This document shows positions 13,220 to 24,513 of a stretch of DNA of 64,000 nt, piece by piece. The position numbers and the translations under genes were made by a program. Numbering within the stretch: the stretch's first letter is position 1; each line of letters starts with the position of its first letter. The stretch is from Quillaja saponaria. Lineage: Eukaryota; Streptophyta; Magnoliopsida; Fabales; Quillajaceae. The stretch is from NCBI GenBank assembly GCA_029379385.1, contig CM055617.1:11999532-12063531 (forward strand), in the 5' to 3' direction. A model generated the notes under the pieces. The model was not told where the DNA came from. It did no database searches and saw nothing but the letters and a program-made list of their open reading frames with translations.

Positions 13220-13509
13220 TGTTAGTACAAGATTGTTCCAATCTAATACAAATGTGACACTTGGCATCATACTATTGGACAACTATATATATAAGAGCCT
13301 AAAGCCCCAAGGCTTTCACTCTCTCTTTACATATCCTTATCTCTTCACACTGTACTGACTTAGTTTTGAAGTGATCACATGTCCATAGAATTGACCCACA
13401 AGTCGGTGGGGAAGACTTTAGGAGGAAACCTTTGCTCGAACCCTACTAGTATGCTTGTTAGCTCGGACCTCAAGAAGAGACCTCAGTAGGACAAAATCCT
13501 ATAATAACA
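13220..13509 (+). repeat. LARD 5' LTR
   Basis: Starts TGTTAGTACAAGATTG and ends ATAATAACA. It contains CTATATATATAAG (about 13282-13294) as a likely TATA box, then a GC-richer transcribed part with AAGACTTTAGGAGGA. Confidence 0.85.
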
Positions 13510-16132
13510 TTGGTGTCGTATGTGGAAAACCACAAAATTTGGGTTTCTCGAATTTCACATAGTTCTCCGGCTAAAACATCAACACAAGCGCAATAATTAA
13601 CTACTCGAGCTCTTGAGCTCCTGAGCATGATCTTTAAACTCCCATTGTCACCTTGTCCCATCTCCACAAGCAATGGACGCTCTTTATCATAAAGCTCAAT
13701 CTTCATCCTCTTTTACAACATAGCTTCGAAACATTTCAAGTGTAAACCAGTGACCCAGAGTAATCACCAGACCGCCTATAGTAACCACAACCTCGGGTCA
13801 GTCACGTCACCACCACCAGAGTTGCCATATGCCACCACAACCCGCAAGACACCTGCTCGCTTCCAAGCCCTAATCTACATGGGGGCTGTCTGGCTCGACA
13901 GTTTGGGCTACTAGACCGTTTGAGCATCTAGGACCAACCTCAAACAAGCTCGGCCCACCAAGCCATTTTCCTTTATCAGCAAGTTTCTAACCTAGATCGG
14001 CCTACAACTTAGCTTATCCAAGCCAACTCAAGTAGCTAGGTCTATCAGGTCGGGCCTAGACGCAGCCCAAAGTGACTTACCTCCAATTGCTTGAGTCCTT
14101 GAAGCCTAGCTCATCTAAACGACTTAGCTCGCTAGAGTTTAGCCAGGACCCATGGTCCATATCAACGCAAGTTTGCTATATTTCCATTTAGTCCCTGTAC
14201 TTTTTCAAGTTTTGAAAAGGCCAAAATATTTATAATTATTTACAATATCGATTCCAACCTTTAGATATATTTTCATATTTGGACTGAATCTTTCAATAAT
14301 TTATGAAAAGGGTTCAAATCTTTCAATATTGATGGAAGTTTTTTAAAACTTTTACACTTTTGCATGGGAGGCCCATATTTTTATCTATTTGCTAAAATGA
14401 CCCTAATTGTTATATGTTTATGAAATGGGCCCATATCTCTGCTTATTTTTACAAGTGTCCTAGATTGCCTATTATTCTCATAAATGGCCTTAAATATTCA
14501 TAAATTCATAGATATGACCCTAACTATTATATCTTTTTTATGTTAGCCAAAATCTTGTATAATTACATGTTTTACCCATAATGTTAGTGATAGTATAGAT
14601 TTACCAAAATCTCTTGTATATCTTATAAGTGCACCCTCGGATCTTTATGAATTCAAATACATTGCATAAATGCTTTTGGAGAGCTGCATATAGGCCCCTA
14701 AATTTTATAAGTGGCCTAAAACTTTAAGAGTTTCGTATAATTGCTTAAAATTTTCCATGTTCTTATAGAATTACCTACAAATCTTGTATTTTTATACAAA
14801 TCACCTAGAATCACATGCTTATCTCACTTTATGCCTACTTAAGTGTCCTATTACATTTTAATCACTTTATGGTTAAACCAGTTGGAATAACTTCATAATA
14901 TTCAACAACTTTCTTCAAGTTTGGATAAGTTAAGGAGCGGTTCAAGTAATTGTTAGACTCCTTATAAAACGACGCTTGATGAAACTCCTTAGGCTTAAGC
15001 ATTAATATATGAATTTATGTTTAGACTTATTGATTTATTAGAATTGCTCAATATTATAATCTTTGTGCCCGGTATCTAAGATCGTTCAAACATTAGGCCA
15101 CCTAATGGCCGAACCATGCAAGTTATTTCGATGCACTTGAATATATGCACGTGCATAAAAGCACAATTTCATGACTGGCCTCTAGACTTGGACAAAAATT
15201 CCTTACTACTTTTAACAATTACAAAGTAGTTTAATTGCTTATTGTTGTCCTTATAATATGGAACACATAAATGAACATTCTAAGAGGCAATTTTAGTCGT
15301 AAGCCACATACGATTTGTAGCACATAAATACATACGTGATTTATGAACAATTCTTGGTTTTATGTGATTTGACATGAAATAAAAAGCTCGGTCAATATTA
15401 TCACATAACATAAAAAGCAAAGAAGGACTATAGAAAAACTTGGAAAACTACATATATATTATGATTATTGTCTTAAGGGCGAACGTAACTCAAAGTTGAA
15501 GATAGCTCAACACCTTATAGATCTTTTCGAGACACCATAACTCGAAATGAACGACAAGAAAGAAACCTCCCCCACTGACTTAATAGCATAGAGGTATGCA
15601 ATAAATTAATTATATTTTACTCAGTTCATAGACCTATCATGACCAACACATCTTGTTTTGATAAAGTCTAATGCACAGTTACACATAGTAACGTAGTCAA
15701 ATAACCTAACATTTTCTTTGATATTGCACTCCCAATCTCTTGGTATGCTATAACCTAATTGCTTTGACATTATATACTTGGCAATCTATGATTTTATAGT
15801 TATGGATAATATGATTGATTTGTTTATTATTTTAAGGTCGCACACCTAGTCCTCGCGTTGTGCTAGAACGTCTAAAGGAAGTGACTTTGTATTATAAATA
15901 CCCATAGTTATACAATAAGTCATGATTTAATTATTCGAATATGATTCGTGAGTTTACTTAACTATTATAATTATGAGATCATCACATAGATGAGCACATT
16001 CATTAACTTAACATCGTAATTTGCCTCGCCCGTACTCTAAGAGATATAACCAACTGGGATCAAGCTATTAAATTCATCGGTCAGTAAAGCATGATTGGGT
16101 AGTTAAGCATTATTTTTTCAAAATATTATTGC
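13510..16132 (+). other. LARD internal region, first part
   Basis: The first ~600 bases are C-rich with no open frame recognised as gag. From about 14160 the DNA is AT-rich and irregularly repetitive, with recurring short phrases such as CATAAATTCATAGATATGACC and CACCTAGAATC. No protein domain is recognisable. Confidence 0.6.
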
Positions 16133-16140
16133 ACAATTAC

Positions 16141-17107
16141 TAGGGGTCTGCAGGTGATCAGGTCAGGTTGGTTTTGGACCCTTAGCCAATTGACCCGCCT
16201 ATGTCAATTTTGTAAATTCATCAACCAATATACACCACCCAAATAAGTCAGTCTTTAAAAATTTTCAACCATTATAAATTTAGTTAGTTTCGATTTGTTA
16301 ATCGAGTGTTCAATTTTTTATTCTTCAAATACAAGATACAGTTCTTAAATCATTTTTTTAACCCTACAAACAAAATCAAGTATTAAAAACAAAGATTTGA
16401 ACTTACAAAATCCAAACTTTGAAATAAATGACTTGTATGAATAACAAATTACATACTAGATTTCTAAAAATTAACACAAAAGTGAGGAAAATTACACATT
16501 TAAACTTCTCGAAGCAACACCATTGAGGAATATTATACGTGACCAAAATCAGAGCATTCAAGTTGAAAATGCAAGTTAAGAGGTTTAAGTAAGATTGTTG
16601 TTTGCTCGAGGCATTTGCTTGCAAATAAGGAAATGTGTTAAAGGATGGTTTCGTCATTGTGAAGATGAAGAGAACATCTTAAAGGAAAAACAAAAAGGGA
16701 TCCAAATTCGAACTCAAAATTATTCAAGAGAGGAAGAGAGCTTTGTGGCTATTTTTCTCTCTGGCAGCTGTAATTTAGAGATTAATGAAATTCAAACTTG
16801 CATAGTTAATGTTTCTCTCAATATAACTTCAAGCTTCGCTAAGAATTGGGCTTAAACTTGGTAGAATTGTAAGGTGGATCATATTTGAATTGAGCTAGCA
16901 GAATTTAAGCTCTTATTTATATAATATATCGATTGGGTCGATTATTTGAACCTTATAATTTTAGAGACCTCCAAAATCGACCAAACCTAATAAAAGGACA
17001 GAATTCTCAATTGAATTTTAAAACTACATATTCAGGTTAGGACGTTTTTAGGCCAAGTCAGTCTTTGAAGTTGGGCTTTCAGTTTTACGACCCATATGCT
17101 TAGCTTA
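16141..17107. mobile_element. Non-autonomous hAT-like element nested in the LARD
   Basis: A 967-bp segment starting TAGGGGTCTGCAGG and ending CATATGCTTAGCTTA is flanked by identical 8-bp copies of ACAATTAC (16133-16140 and 17108-17115), the duplication length typical of hAT. Terminal inversion is weak, and its interior has no transposase motif. An 86-codon open frame at 16595-16855 has no recognisable domain. Confidence 0.72.
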
Positions 17108-17115
17108 ACAATTAC

Positions 17116-18063
17116 TTTTTGTGAAAAATAATATTGCATATTTATTCTCATAAGAATCTAATAAATTATTTTGTTTAGATCTACTACTCAACTAAAGTTG
17201 GAGGATACAAAAAAGCCTCTAGAAAGGAAAACCCAATTATGGGCAGTAGGAACCTCCTTCGGGTAATAAGGTTCATCCCCCGATCTGTGAGGGTCCCTCT
17301 ATACTGGTGCTCGTAGTACAAGTAAGCGAGGTTTGTTAATTATAGTTCCAGGACCCGAAGAACCCCAAGTTAGTTTGTAGAGAATATAAGATGCTAGGAT
17401 GTGTCGCTCCTTGCAGGATTGTAAAGATCAAATCCTTGTCAATAGGGTGAGACCCCGAGAAGATGGAAAAGTCAACTATGATGCCAGGCTTGTTAGACCA
17501 CAATTGGATTCTAAATTGGCAAAGGTATGAAAGCTCAAAAAGCTCAACCTCGTGGAATTTGAATGCTTGAACAAGGGCTAGGATAAAAGAAAAGCAAGAG
17601 TAAAGTCAGCAAGACAAAAGGGTCTAACCTGACAGATAAATCACATCAACATCAAAGAAGGTATATAAATTATGAATTAATTATATATAAACTACATAAA
17701 AACTCAGATTGTAGGTCATTATTCAATGAAACAGGAAGCTAAAACATTATGCTTTTGAGGAATGCAACCTCAAAGTAGGTCTTCCATTTTGAGCAAATTT
17801 GTATAGTTATTAGAAAAGTTACAAATTATTCATGAAACATGACAAATGGTACTCCGACATATAGCTCGGTCCCTGCACTATTATTCTAAAATTTATCTTA
17901 GCAGTGCTATTTATGAAATCTCAATTTTAATGTTATGAAATATGTGACAAGTCAAAAGTACATAGAACAGGTTATCCACCCAAGCATCTCAACATCTTAA
18001 AAAACCTTCATTGACTGGAAGTTTAATTCACTATGCTTCTTGCACTTGTTTTAGGTGGACTAA
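17116..18063 (+). other. LARD internal region, second part
   Basis: Continues the LARD interior up to the 3' LTR. Contains a GC-richer segment at 17200-17640 with no recognisable gag or pol frame. Confidence 0.55.
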
Positions 18064-18360
18064 TATTAGTACAAGATTGTCTCCATTCAGTATAAATGTG
18101 ACACGTGGCATTATATTATTGGACGACCAAACTCTATGTATAGGATCCTAAAGCTCCAAGGCAAGTGGCTCTTACATTCTTTCTACATATGCTTATCTCT
18201 CTACACTATATTGATTTAAGCTTCAGAGTGATCACAAGTCCATATGACCGCCATAAGTCAGACTCGGAGAAGACTTTAGGAGGAGACCTTTACTCGAACC
18301 CCTACTCATCTGCTCTGACCTTAGCAGGAGACCTTAGTAGGACAAAATCCTACATTAACA
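18064..18360 (+). repeat. LARD 3' LTR
   Basis: Matches the 13220-13509 LTR. The first dinucleotide is TA instead of TG, and it ends CATTAACA. Confidence 0.85.
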
Positions 18361-18829
18361 ATCTTTTTATAGGAAAATAAAGAATCTAAAAAGAAAGAGT
18401 GAGCAAGTTGCTTGAAAGATTTGAGAATTGTTTTAAAGATCAAGTAGGTTTAGAAGAACTTCTTGAAGAATTTATGATCTTTTACTTGATGGTGGTTGGT
18501 AGATTGAATGGTAGATGTGAGTAGGTGTTGAGATGGTTTTTTTATTTTTAAGTAATTTTTTCTTTTCTTTTTTCAAAAAAGAATTTAAGTATTTTTAAAT
18601 AAAATAAAATAAATATATACAAGCAACTTGACAAAATTTGTCCATTGCCCAACCCAAGTGTGAATGTTTCTGTTAAGTTAATTTCAATGAAAGTGATGGT
18701 AAATTAATGAAATTTTAAATAATTAATGAGATTTTTAATAATTGATGAGTTTTAAATTTTCATTAAATTAATTTAAATGAAGGTGACAATCAATCGGTGG
18801 GATTTTAAAATGAGAGGAATCAAATTATA

Positions 18830-19135
18830 ACATTGATATGAGTATAAACTATCAACGGTTTCCAAAAAAAAAAAAGGAACACCAATATTCCTTGATATGA
18901 GTATAAACAATCAATTGTTCCAAAAATGAAACATTAACACTCATTGATATAAGTCTAAACTATCATAGGTTCCGAAAAAAAAAAAAGAATTCCAATACAC
19001 ATTGATATGAGTCTAAACTATCAACAGTTCCCAAAATGGAACACCAACACTTCTTGCTATGAGTTTAAACTTTCAACAATTACCAAAAAAAAAATAAAAA
19101 AATCAGTACTCCTTCTGATACAAGTTTGAATTGTC
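18830..19135. repeat. Tandem array, ~51/59-bp units
   Basis: Six degenerate units recur around TTGATATGAGTATAAAC, at about 18834, 18893, 18944, 19003, 19054 and 19118. Spacing alternates between about 59 and 51 bases, suggesting a ~110-bp higher-order unit. Several units carry a poly(A) run. Confidence 0.75.
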
Positions 19136-19149
19136 TCCAAGAAAATTTT

Positions 19150-19530
19150 CCCTACACGAAACAAAGTTGCCTCTTAATCTTCAAACTTTCTCAGCATGAA
19201 ATGAAACTTCTCAAAAGCTTCAAAATTCCTTAGCACTAAGTGACATTACTCAAAACTTCAAAATTTTTTAACATGAATTGAAATTGCTTCAAAAGTTCAA
19301 GATTTCTCAGCATGAATAGAAACTACTCCAATTTTTTAAATTTCCTCGAAACGAAATAAAACTGCTCCAAATTTTCAAATTACTCAGAAAATGAAACTTT
19401 TCTAAATCTTCAAAGTTCATCTGCATGAAATGAAACTATTTCAAAACTTCAAGATTCTTAGGCACGACATCAAACTGACTTAAATTCTCATACGTTTCCT
19501 TGGCACGAACTAAAGTTGCTTCCAAAAAAA
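19150..19530. repeat. Tandem array, ~38-bp units
   Basis: About nine degenerate copies of a ~38-base unit resembling CATGAAATGAAACTTCTCAA followed by a TTCAAAATTTC-type tail. No coding content. Confidence 0.8.
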
Positions 19531-20095
19531 CTCTTTGTTGCATTACTTCTTGTCCACTTAAGTTTAAATTGTGTATGACTTGTAATAAATGTGTATTTTG
19601 AATTATGTCATGACTTGATCCTTGTTTGGGTACATGGGTAACTCATAATATTATTAGACGTTCAGTGCAACTAAAAAATAGTGTTATTCTAAAAGCAAAT
19701 CTGTGTATGAATTGATGCTTATGCGAGAAGTTGGCCACATGTCTGAAGACATCAAAAACAACAAAAGGTGAAGTCTTCAAGTCACAAAATGCAAAATATA
19801 TACTGCAAGCCTCACTGTTTACTATGTACATAGTTAAGTCTTGAAGTGGGACATTTGTAGACATAAAAAATTAGGTAGTATTTATTCCCTATTATGGTTA
19901 ATCAATATTAAATTAAAAAGTATATATTGAGTAGTCAAATTAAGTAAATAATCATCCCCATTCACCACAAATTACTTTCAATTAGCATAATTGCCTCCAA
20001 TTATCCCAATTACGTAATCACCTTTAATTATCTCAATCACCACAAATTAACTCAATTATCTCCAATCAATTCAAATTTGTCTAGCATCACCTCTT

Positions 20096-20105
20096 CTATA
20101 AAAAG
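20096..20105 (+). promoter_or_regulatory. Probable TATA box of the LTR-like block
   Basis: CTATAAAAAG precedes a GA-rich, transcript-like leader. Confidence 0.45.
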
Positions 20106-21186
20106 GCTCTCATTGGCCTTGAATTAGAGGGGAGCAAAGAGAAGAAAGAGAGGAAGGAAGCATCAGAGCTTAACAGAATAAGTCTCGTGATGTTTCACCT
20201 CTTGCCTTTAATTATAAGAGTTCTCCCTAGCCATTGAAGATATGAACTTCAATCATTCATTAAAGGATTATCTCTAGCAAGCACAAAATCGATTCAAATA
20301 CAATTTTTGGTCACGTTAACTTCTTTGAGATCAAGCTCAATAAGCCCTCGTCCATGATTTCACATTCATTATCAATCTCAAAGCCCATGAAGCCTTAGCA
20401 ATCCATAAAATTCAACCTACACTTTCACAAGAACAACAAGTCCAAGACCTTTCTTTCTTATCTAACTTGAAGCATTCGATTCTTACAATCAAGATGTGTT
20501 ATCATGAGAATTCATCGACTACATCCTCATTGACAATCCAAATCATCATTTCGAAGGATCAACATTATTTCATTTGAGATCAAATTGTTAAGCCCTTAAG
20601 TCAAAATTTTTTTCAAAGAGATCGAATCAAAGGAATTTTATATTTTCATAAAGAATATAAAAACTCAGAGATTGTACAACATATTTTATTTTGTACACAT
20701 TTCTTGTTAGTTAATTCACAGGCTCTAAATTTGTGTTCATAAATAATAGTAGGATATACAATGGAAAATACAAAAAGTAACATTCAAAAAAAAAAAAAAA
20801 GTGGTAATTTTATTTTTAAAATACTAAAAAGGCCTATAATAATTTTTGGAATACAAGCCCTATTTTTCATTTGAAGACAGAATTTATTATACCCTTCATT
20901 GTGTTGTTATTCTTCTTGCTCATTACATTTATTCTTGTGGCTTAATGGTCAATTAATTTATTCCGCTGTGTAATCCCAACAAGATATGTTAGAGAATAGT
21001 GGTGATTCCTAACTAGTGGAATCAAATTTCTGTCAATTTCTTAACAAGTCATCAGAGCTTGGTTTGTTAACAAGGTACGTGTTACTGGCGTATACGATAC
21101 TTCTCACGTATACGGTACTGTTTGTGTATTTTGTGACTATTTAAGTATATGATTACTATTCATGAAGATTCATCTTTTGTGTAGTC

Positions 21187-21900
21187 ATGTCTAACATGGA
21201 TGTAAACACTAGTAGAATGATCAGCTTGGATGGAGACAATTTCCAATTATAGAAAGGAAAGATGGAAGATCTACTTTAAGTAAAAAATATTATCTTCCAA
21301 TTATAGGTAAAAAGCCAGACCAAATGGACAATGCCAAGTGGACCATGCTCAATCAATAGGTTGTTGGCTATATCCGTTAATGGATTAATTATAATGTTTA
21401 TCATTATGTTTCTACTGAAACTTCTACTCAGTCATTGTGGCAAAAGTTAGAAGAATTTTTTGCAGGAAATATTGGTAGAAATAAATTGTACTTGATAAAG
21501 AAGTTGATGTACACTAAGTATAGAGATGGTACTCCCATATTAAACCAGATGAACAAGATGCAAGGAATTATGAGTAAACTTGCAAATCTCAAAGTTTCAT
21601 TTGATTAAGAAATGCAAGGCTTGATCATTCTTAGCTCTCTACCAGATAGCTGGGAGACATTTAGATCGTACAATTCAAAACCAGCAGGAAAGGTTTCCAT
21701 AAGTTTGGTCAAAAGTAATCTTCATAATGAAAAAACAAGGAGAAGATCTTCTGGCTCTTTGGGCTCTTGTTCTAAAATCCTTGTCACAGAAAATTGAGGT
21801 AGAAGTACAGGTAAAGATTCTCACAAACACAAAATCTCCAGGAGTAAATCCAGATCCAGGAGAGACGTCAAGTGCTACCATTACTGGAAAAAAGGGTAGA
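21187..21900 (+). pseudogene. Copia gag remnant (copy 2)
   Basis: Starts MSNMDVNTSRMISLDGDNFQ and continues with LYLIKKLMYTKYRDGTPI near 21490 and LIILSSLPDSWETFRSYN near 21615, a well-known Copia gag pattern. An arginine/serine-rich stretch leads to the beginning of a zinc knuckle, CYHYWKKG, near 21873. Stop codons interrupt it (for example near 21248 and 21606). The knuckle is cut off by the deletion junction. Confidence 0.85.
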
Positions 21901-23235
21901 TGACAAGCTAGTAAGACACAAAGCTCGATTGGTTGCAAAGGTTTCATTCAAAAGAAAGGGATTGACTTTGATAAAATCTTCTCGCCCATAGTGAAGATGA
22001 GTTCAATTCGAGTTATACTTGGTTTAGCAGCTAGCTTGAACAGTTAGATGTGAAGACTGCATTCTTGCATGGTGACTTGGAAGAGGAGATTTTTATGAAC
22101 CAACTGAAGGATTTAAAGTGAAAGGGAAGGAGCACATGGTTTGCAAGTTGAAGAAGAGTTTGTATGGTTTGAAACAAGCACCATGATAGTGGTGTAAGAA
22201 GTTTGATTCGTTTATGGTGAGTTAGAGATACAGACGAATAAATGTAGATCATTATGTATATGTTAGAAGATTCTCTGGAGGTAACTTCATTATCCTATTA
22301 TTATATCTTGATGATATGCTGATTGTAGGACAAGATGTGTAGATAATTCGCAAGTTGAAAGAGAAATTGTCTAAGTCCTTTGAGATGAAGGATTTAGGTC
22401 TAGCAAATCAGATACTGAGAATGAGAATCATTCGTAATAAGAAAGCTGGAAAATTGTGGGTATCACATGAAAAATATATTAAACGGGTACTTGAACATTT
22501 CAACATGAAAGATGCTAATCTGGTTAGCACATCTCTTTCTAATAGCTTTAAGCTGAGTAAAAGATATTGTCCAAAGTTAAAGAAGAAAATGGATCGGATG
22601 GCATCGAGCCCTTATTCCTCCGCAGTCAGATCATTAATGTATACCATGGTGTGTACATGACCAAATATTGCTCATGCAGTTGGTATAGTAAGCAGATATC
22701 TTTCAAATCTTGGTATGGAACACTAGGAAGCAATGAAGTGGATCTTGAGGTACTTGAGAGGTACCTCTGATAAGTGTTTGTGTTTTAGAGGTTCAAAACT
22801 AGTCTTAGAAAGGTTTATTAATGCAGACATGGCAGATGATCTTGATGATAGAAAATCTACATTGGGATATATATTTACTATTGCAGGGGGAGCTGTGTCA
22901 TGGCAGTCTAAGTTACAGAAGTGTGTTGTCTTATCTACTACCGAACCTGAGTATATGGCATCTAATAAAGCAGGAAAATAAATGCTTTGGATGAAAAGAT
23001 TTCTTTTGGACTTGGAATTGAACCAAGAAGAATATTTAGTATATTGTGATAGTCAAAGCGCTATAGACTTGAGCAAGAATATTATGTATCATGCATGGAC
23101 AAAGCACATTGATATGAGATACTATTGATTACTTGATGTATCTGAGATGAAGTTAATGCAGGTGAAAAAAATTCACACTGATGACAACACTACTGATATA
23201 ATGACCAAAGTTACCAGAAAAAACTTTAAGTTTTT
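21901..23235 (+). pseudogene. Copia RT and RNase H remnant (copy 2)
   Basis: RT enters part-way through its fingers (KARLVAKGF-type sequence then KGIDFDKIFSPIVKMSSIRV near 21955). The catalytic YLDD is at 22304-22315. The thumb and connection follow as FEMKDLGLANQILRMRI near 22380. RNase H shows DDRKSTLGYIFTIAGGAVSW near 22845, VVLSTTEPEYMA, VYCDSQSAIDLSKN near 23040 and a terminal DIMTKVTRKN. Several stops and frame changes make it non-functional. Confidence 0.88.
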
Positions 23236-23311
23236 CCAGCAAGTTGGCCAGGATGGACTTCAAGTAAAGAGTCGTGTGATTTCTCCTCTAAATAGGACTG
23301 GAGAGGGAGAT

Positions 23312-24025
23312 TGTTGTAATCCAGCCCGTTTATGGATTAATGTCATCTGTGGTGTGTTTTGTTGACAATAAACCAGCCACCATATTTGAATTGTGAAGTT
23401 GCAAATTGCAAAAAGAAGAAGAGATGTTAGACTGTAGTAATTGGCAACAAGTGTGTGCTGAAAATGGCAGCACATTTCCATCTAATTGGAGGCTGATGGA
23501 TAGCTACAGATGACAATATATTTTTAGCTAATTGTAGGCTATCATAGCCTACAATTTCTAGGTTCTTTCACATATATGAAAGGGCACTTAGCTGCACAAA
23601 CAACTCTATAAATAGAGTTGGAATTGCAAGGAAGCATTAGGTCCTCAAGCAGTAACTGATTTGCAAATAAAATAAAGCTGCAAAATACTACAAAGAGATA
23701 GGTGCAGAGCATCAAAGAGATAGGTACATAGCACATTGTGAGGATATCCAAAGTAAGAGAAAATTCTTGTGAAGAATTTTTAAGAGTGTGAGAGATAAAA
23801 ATAGTGAGAAAAAACACTCAATCTAGGGGTGGGTGAGTGTAAATTGTTAGCCACTATTTTGGTTAGATCACTATATTGTATTTCCACTTTGATGATATAT
23901 GTCTTTAGTATTGATTAGAGAATATCAGTTGTAATCCTATTATTTTATAATGGAAGAATTTTGTCGGAGTTTGGCCTGTAATTTTTTCATTTACATTGAA
24001 GGGTTTTCCACGTTAAATTTTAACA
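23312..24025 (+). repeat. Copia copy 2, 3' LTR (end uncertain)
   Basis: Follows the purine tract and starts TGTTGTAATCCAGCC. A TATA box CTATAAATAG lies at 23606-23615. The far end is not matched well to the 5' LTR remnant; I place it near TTTTAACA at 24019-24025, but it may be truncated. Confidence 0.65.
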
Positions 24026-24513
24026 TTTACTATGCTATTTATTTTAGTAATATTCTCTACTAGTTTGCATCAGTTTAGAAACACAAAATTTGGGAGATTT
24101 AATTTGGAGTCAGATTCCTCCCAAACACATTATACATCTACTATGATCTCTACTTCTGTATATTCTCTTGGTTTCAAGATCCATCCAAAGTACTCATATT
24201 AAAGTTACACAATTTACTTAATATTTTGGTATTATAATATGTTTTTCTTTTACATCTTAACTGTGACTAGTTCTGACACCCACATGATCATATGAACTAC
24301 ATCCATTGTGTTTTTGTCTTTTACATTTAAGACATGAAGATTGAGGTGGCTGAGGAATTCATGATGGCATTGGTATATTTGAAAAAGATAAAGGAAAAAA
24401 AGAAAATGTGACGCAAGTAAAAAATATGAAATTATTAATTTGGAGGACTTCTTTTAAAAAATATTAGAAAGCCAAACAGGCTACAATATTGTTAATGGTG
24501 GACTGATTTTCTG
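24026..24513. other. Spacer between Copia copy 2 and the duplicated segment
   Basis: AT-rich; nothing recognised. Confidence 0.5.

Larger units (their letters stand above)
13220..18360 (+). mobile_element. Non-coding LTR element (LARD type)
   Basis: Two ~0.29-kb LTRs (13220-13509 and 18064-18360) flank 4.55 kb without any gag or pol motif. The 5' LTR is followed directly by TTGGTGTCGTATGTGG, a plant primer-binding-site pattern, which sets the plus orientation. ATCT is found at both outer edges (13216-13219 and 18361-18364), compatible with a decayed target duplication. Such elements need proteins from an autonomous partner. A 1-kb hAT-like element is nested inside. Confidence 0.8.
18640..20720 (+). 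mobile_element. LTR-like block, probable remnant of a long-LTR retroelement
   Basis: Two tandem arrays are followed by a promoter-like segment (CTATAAAAAG at 20096-20105), then ~600 bases of transcribed-looking leader ending with TTTGTACACATTTCTTG near 20690-20707, the typical layout of a long plant LTR. I see no matching partner LTR and no clear TG/CA boundaries, so the limits are approximate and this is inference. Confidence 0.4.
20880..24025 (+). mobile_element. Second Ty1/Copia copy, internally deleted
   Basis: Contains a 5' LTR remnant ending near 20981 (GCTGTGTAATCCCAACA), a tRNA-primer-like TCATCAGAGCTTGG near 21050, gag, reverse transcriptase, RNase H, a polypurine tract (GGAGAGGGAGAT) and a 3' LTR from 23312. 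Protease and integrase are missing. It is a different Copia lineage from the 6.7-kb copy: the gag and pol motifs differ throughout. Confidence 0.85.

Noticed and set aside
16595..16855. 86-codon ORF inside the nested hAT-like element
   Set aside because: No BED, DUF659 or dimerisation motif, so not evidence of a transposase.
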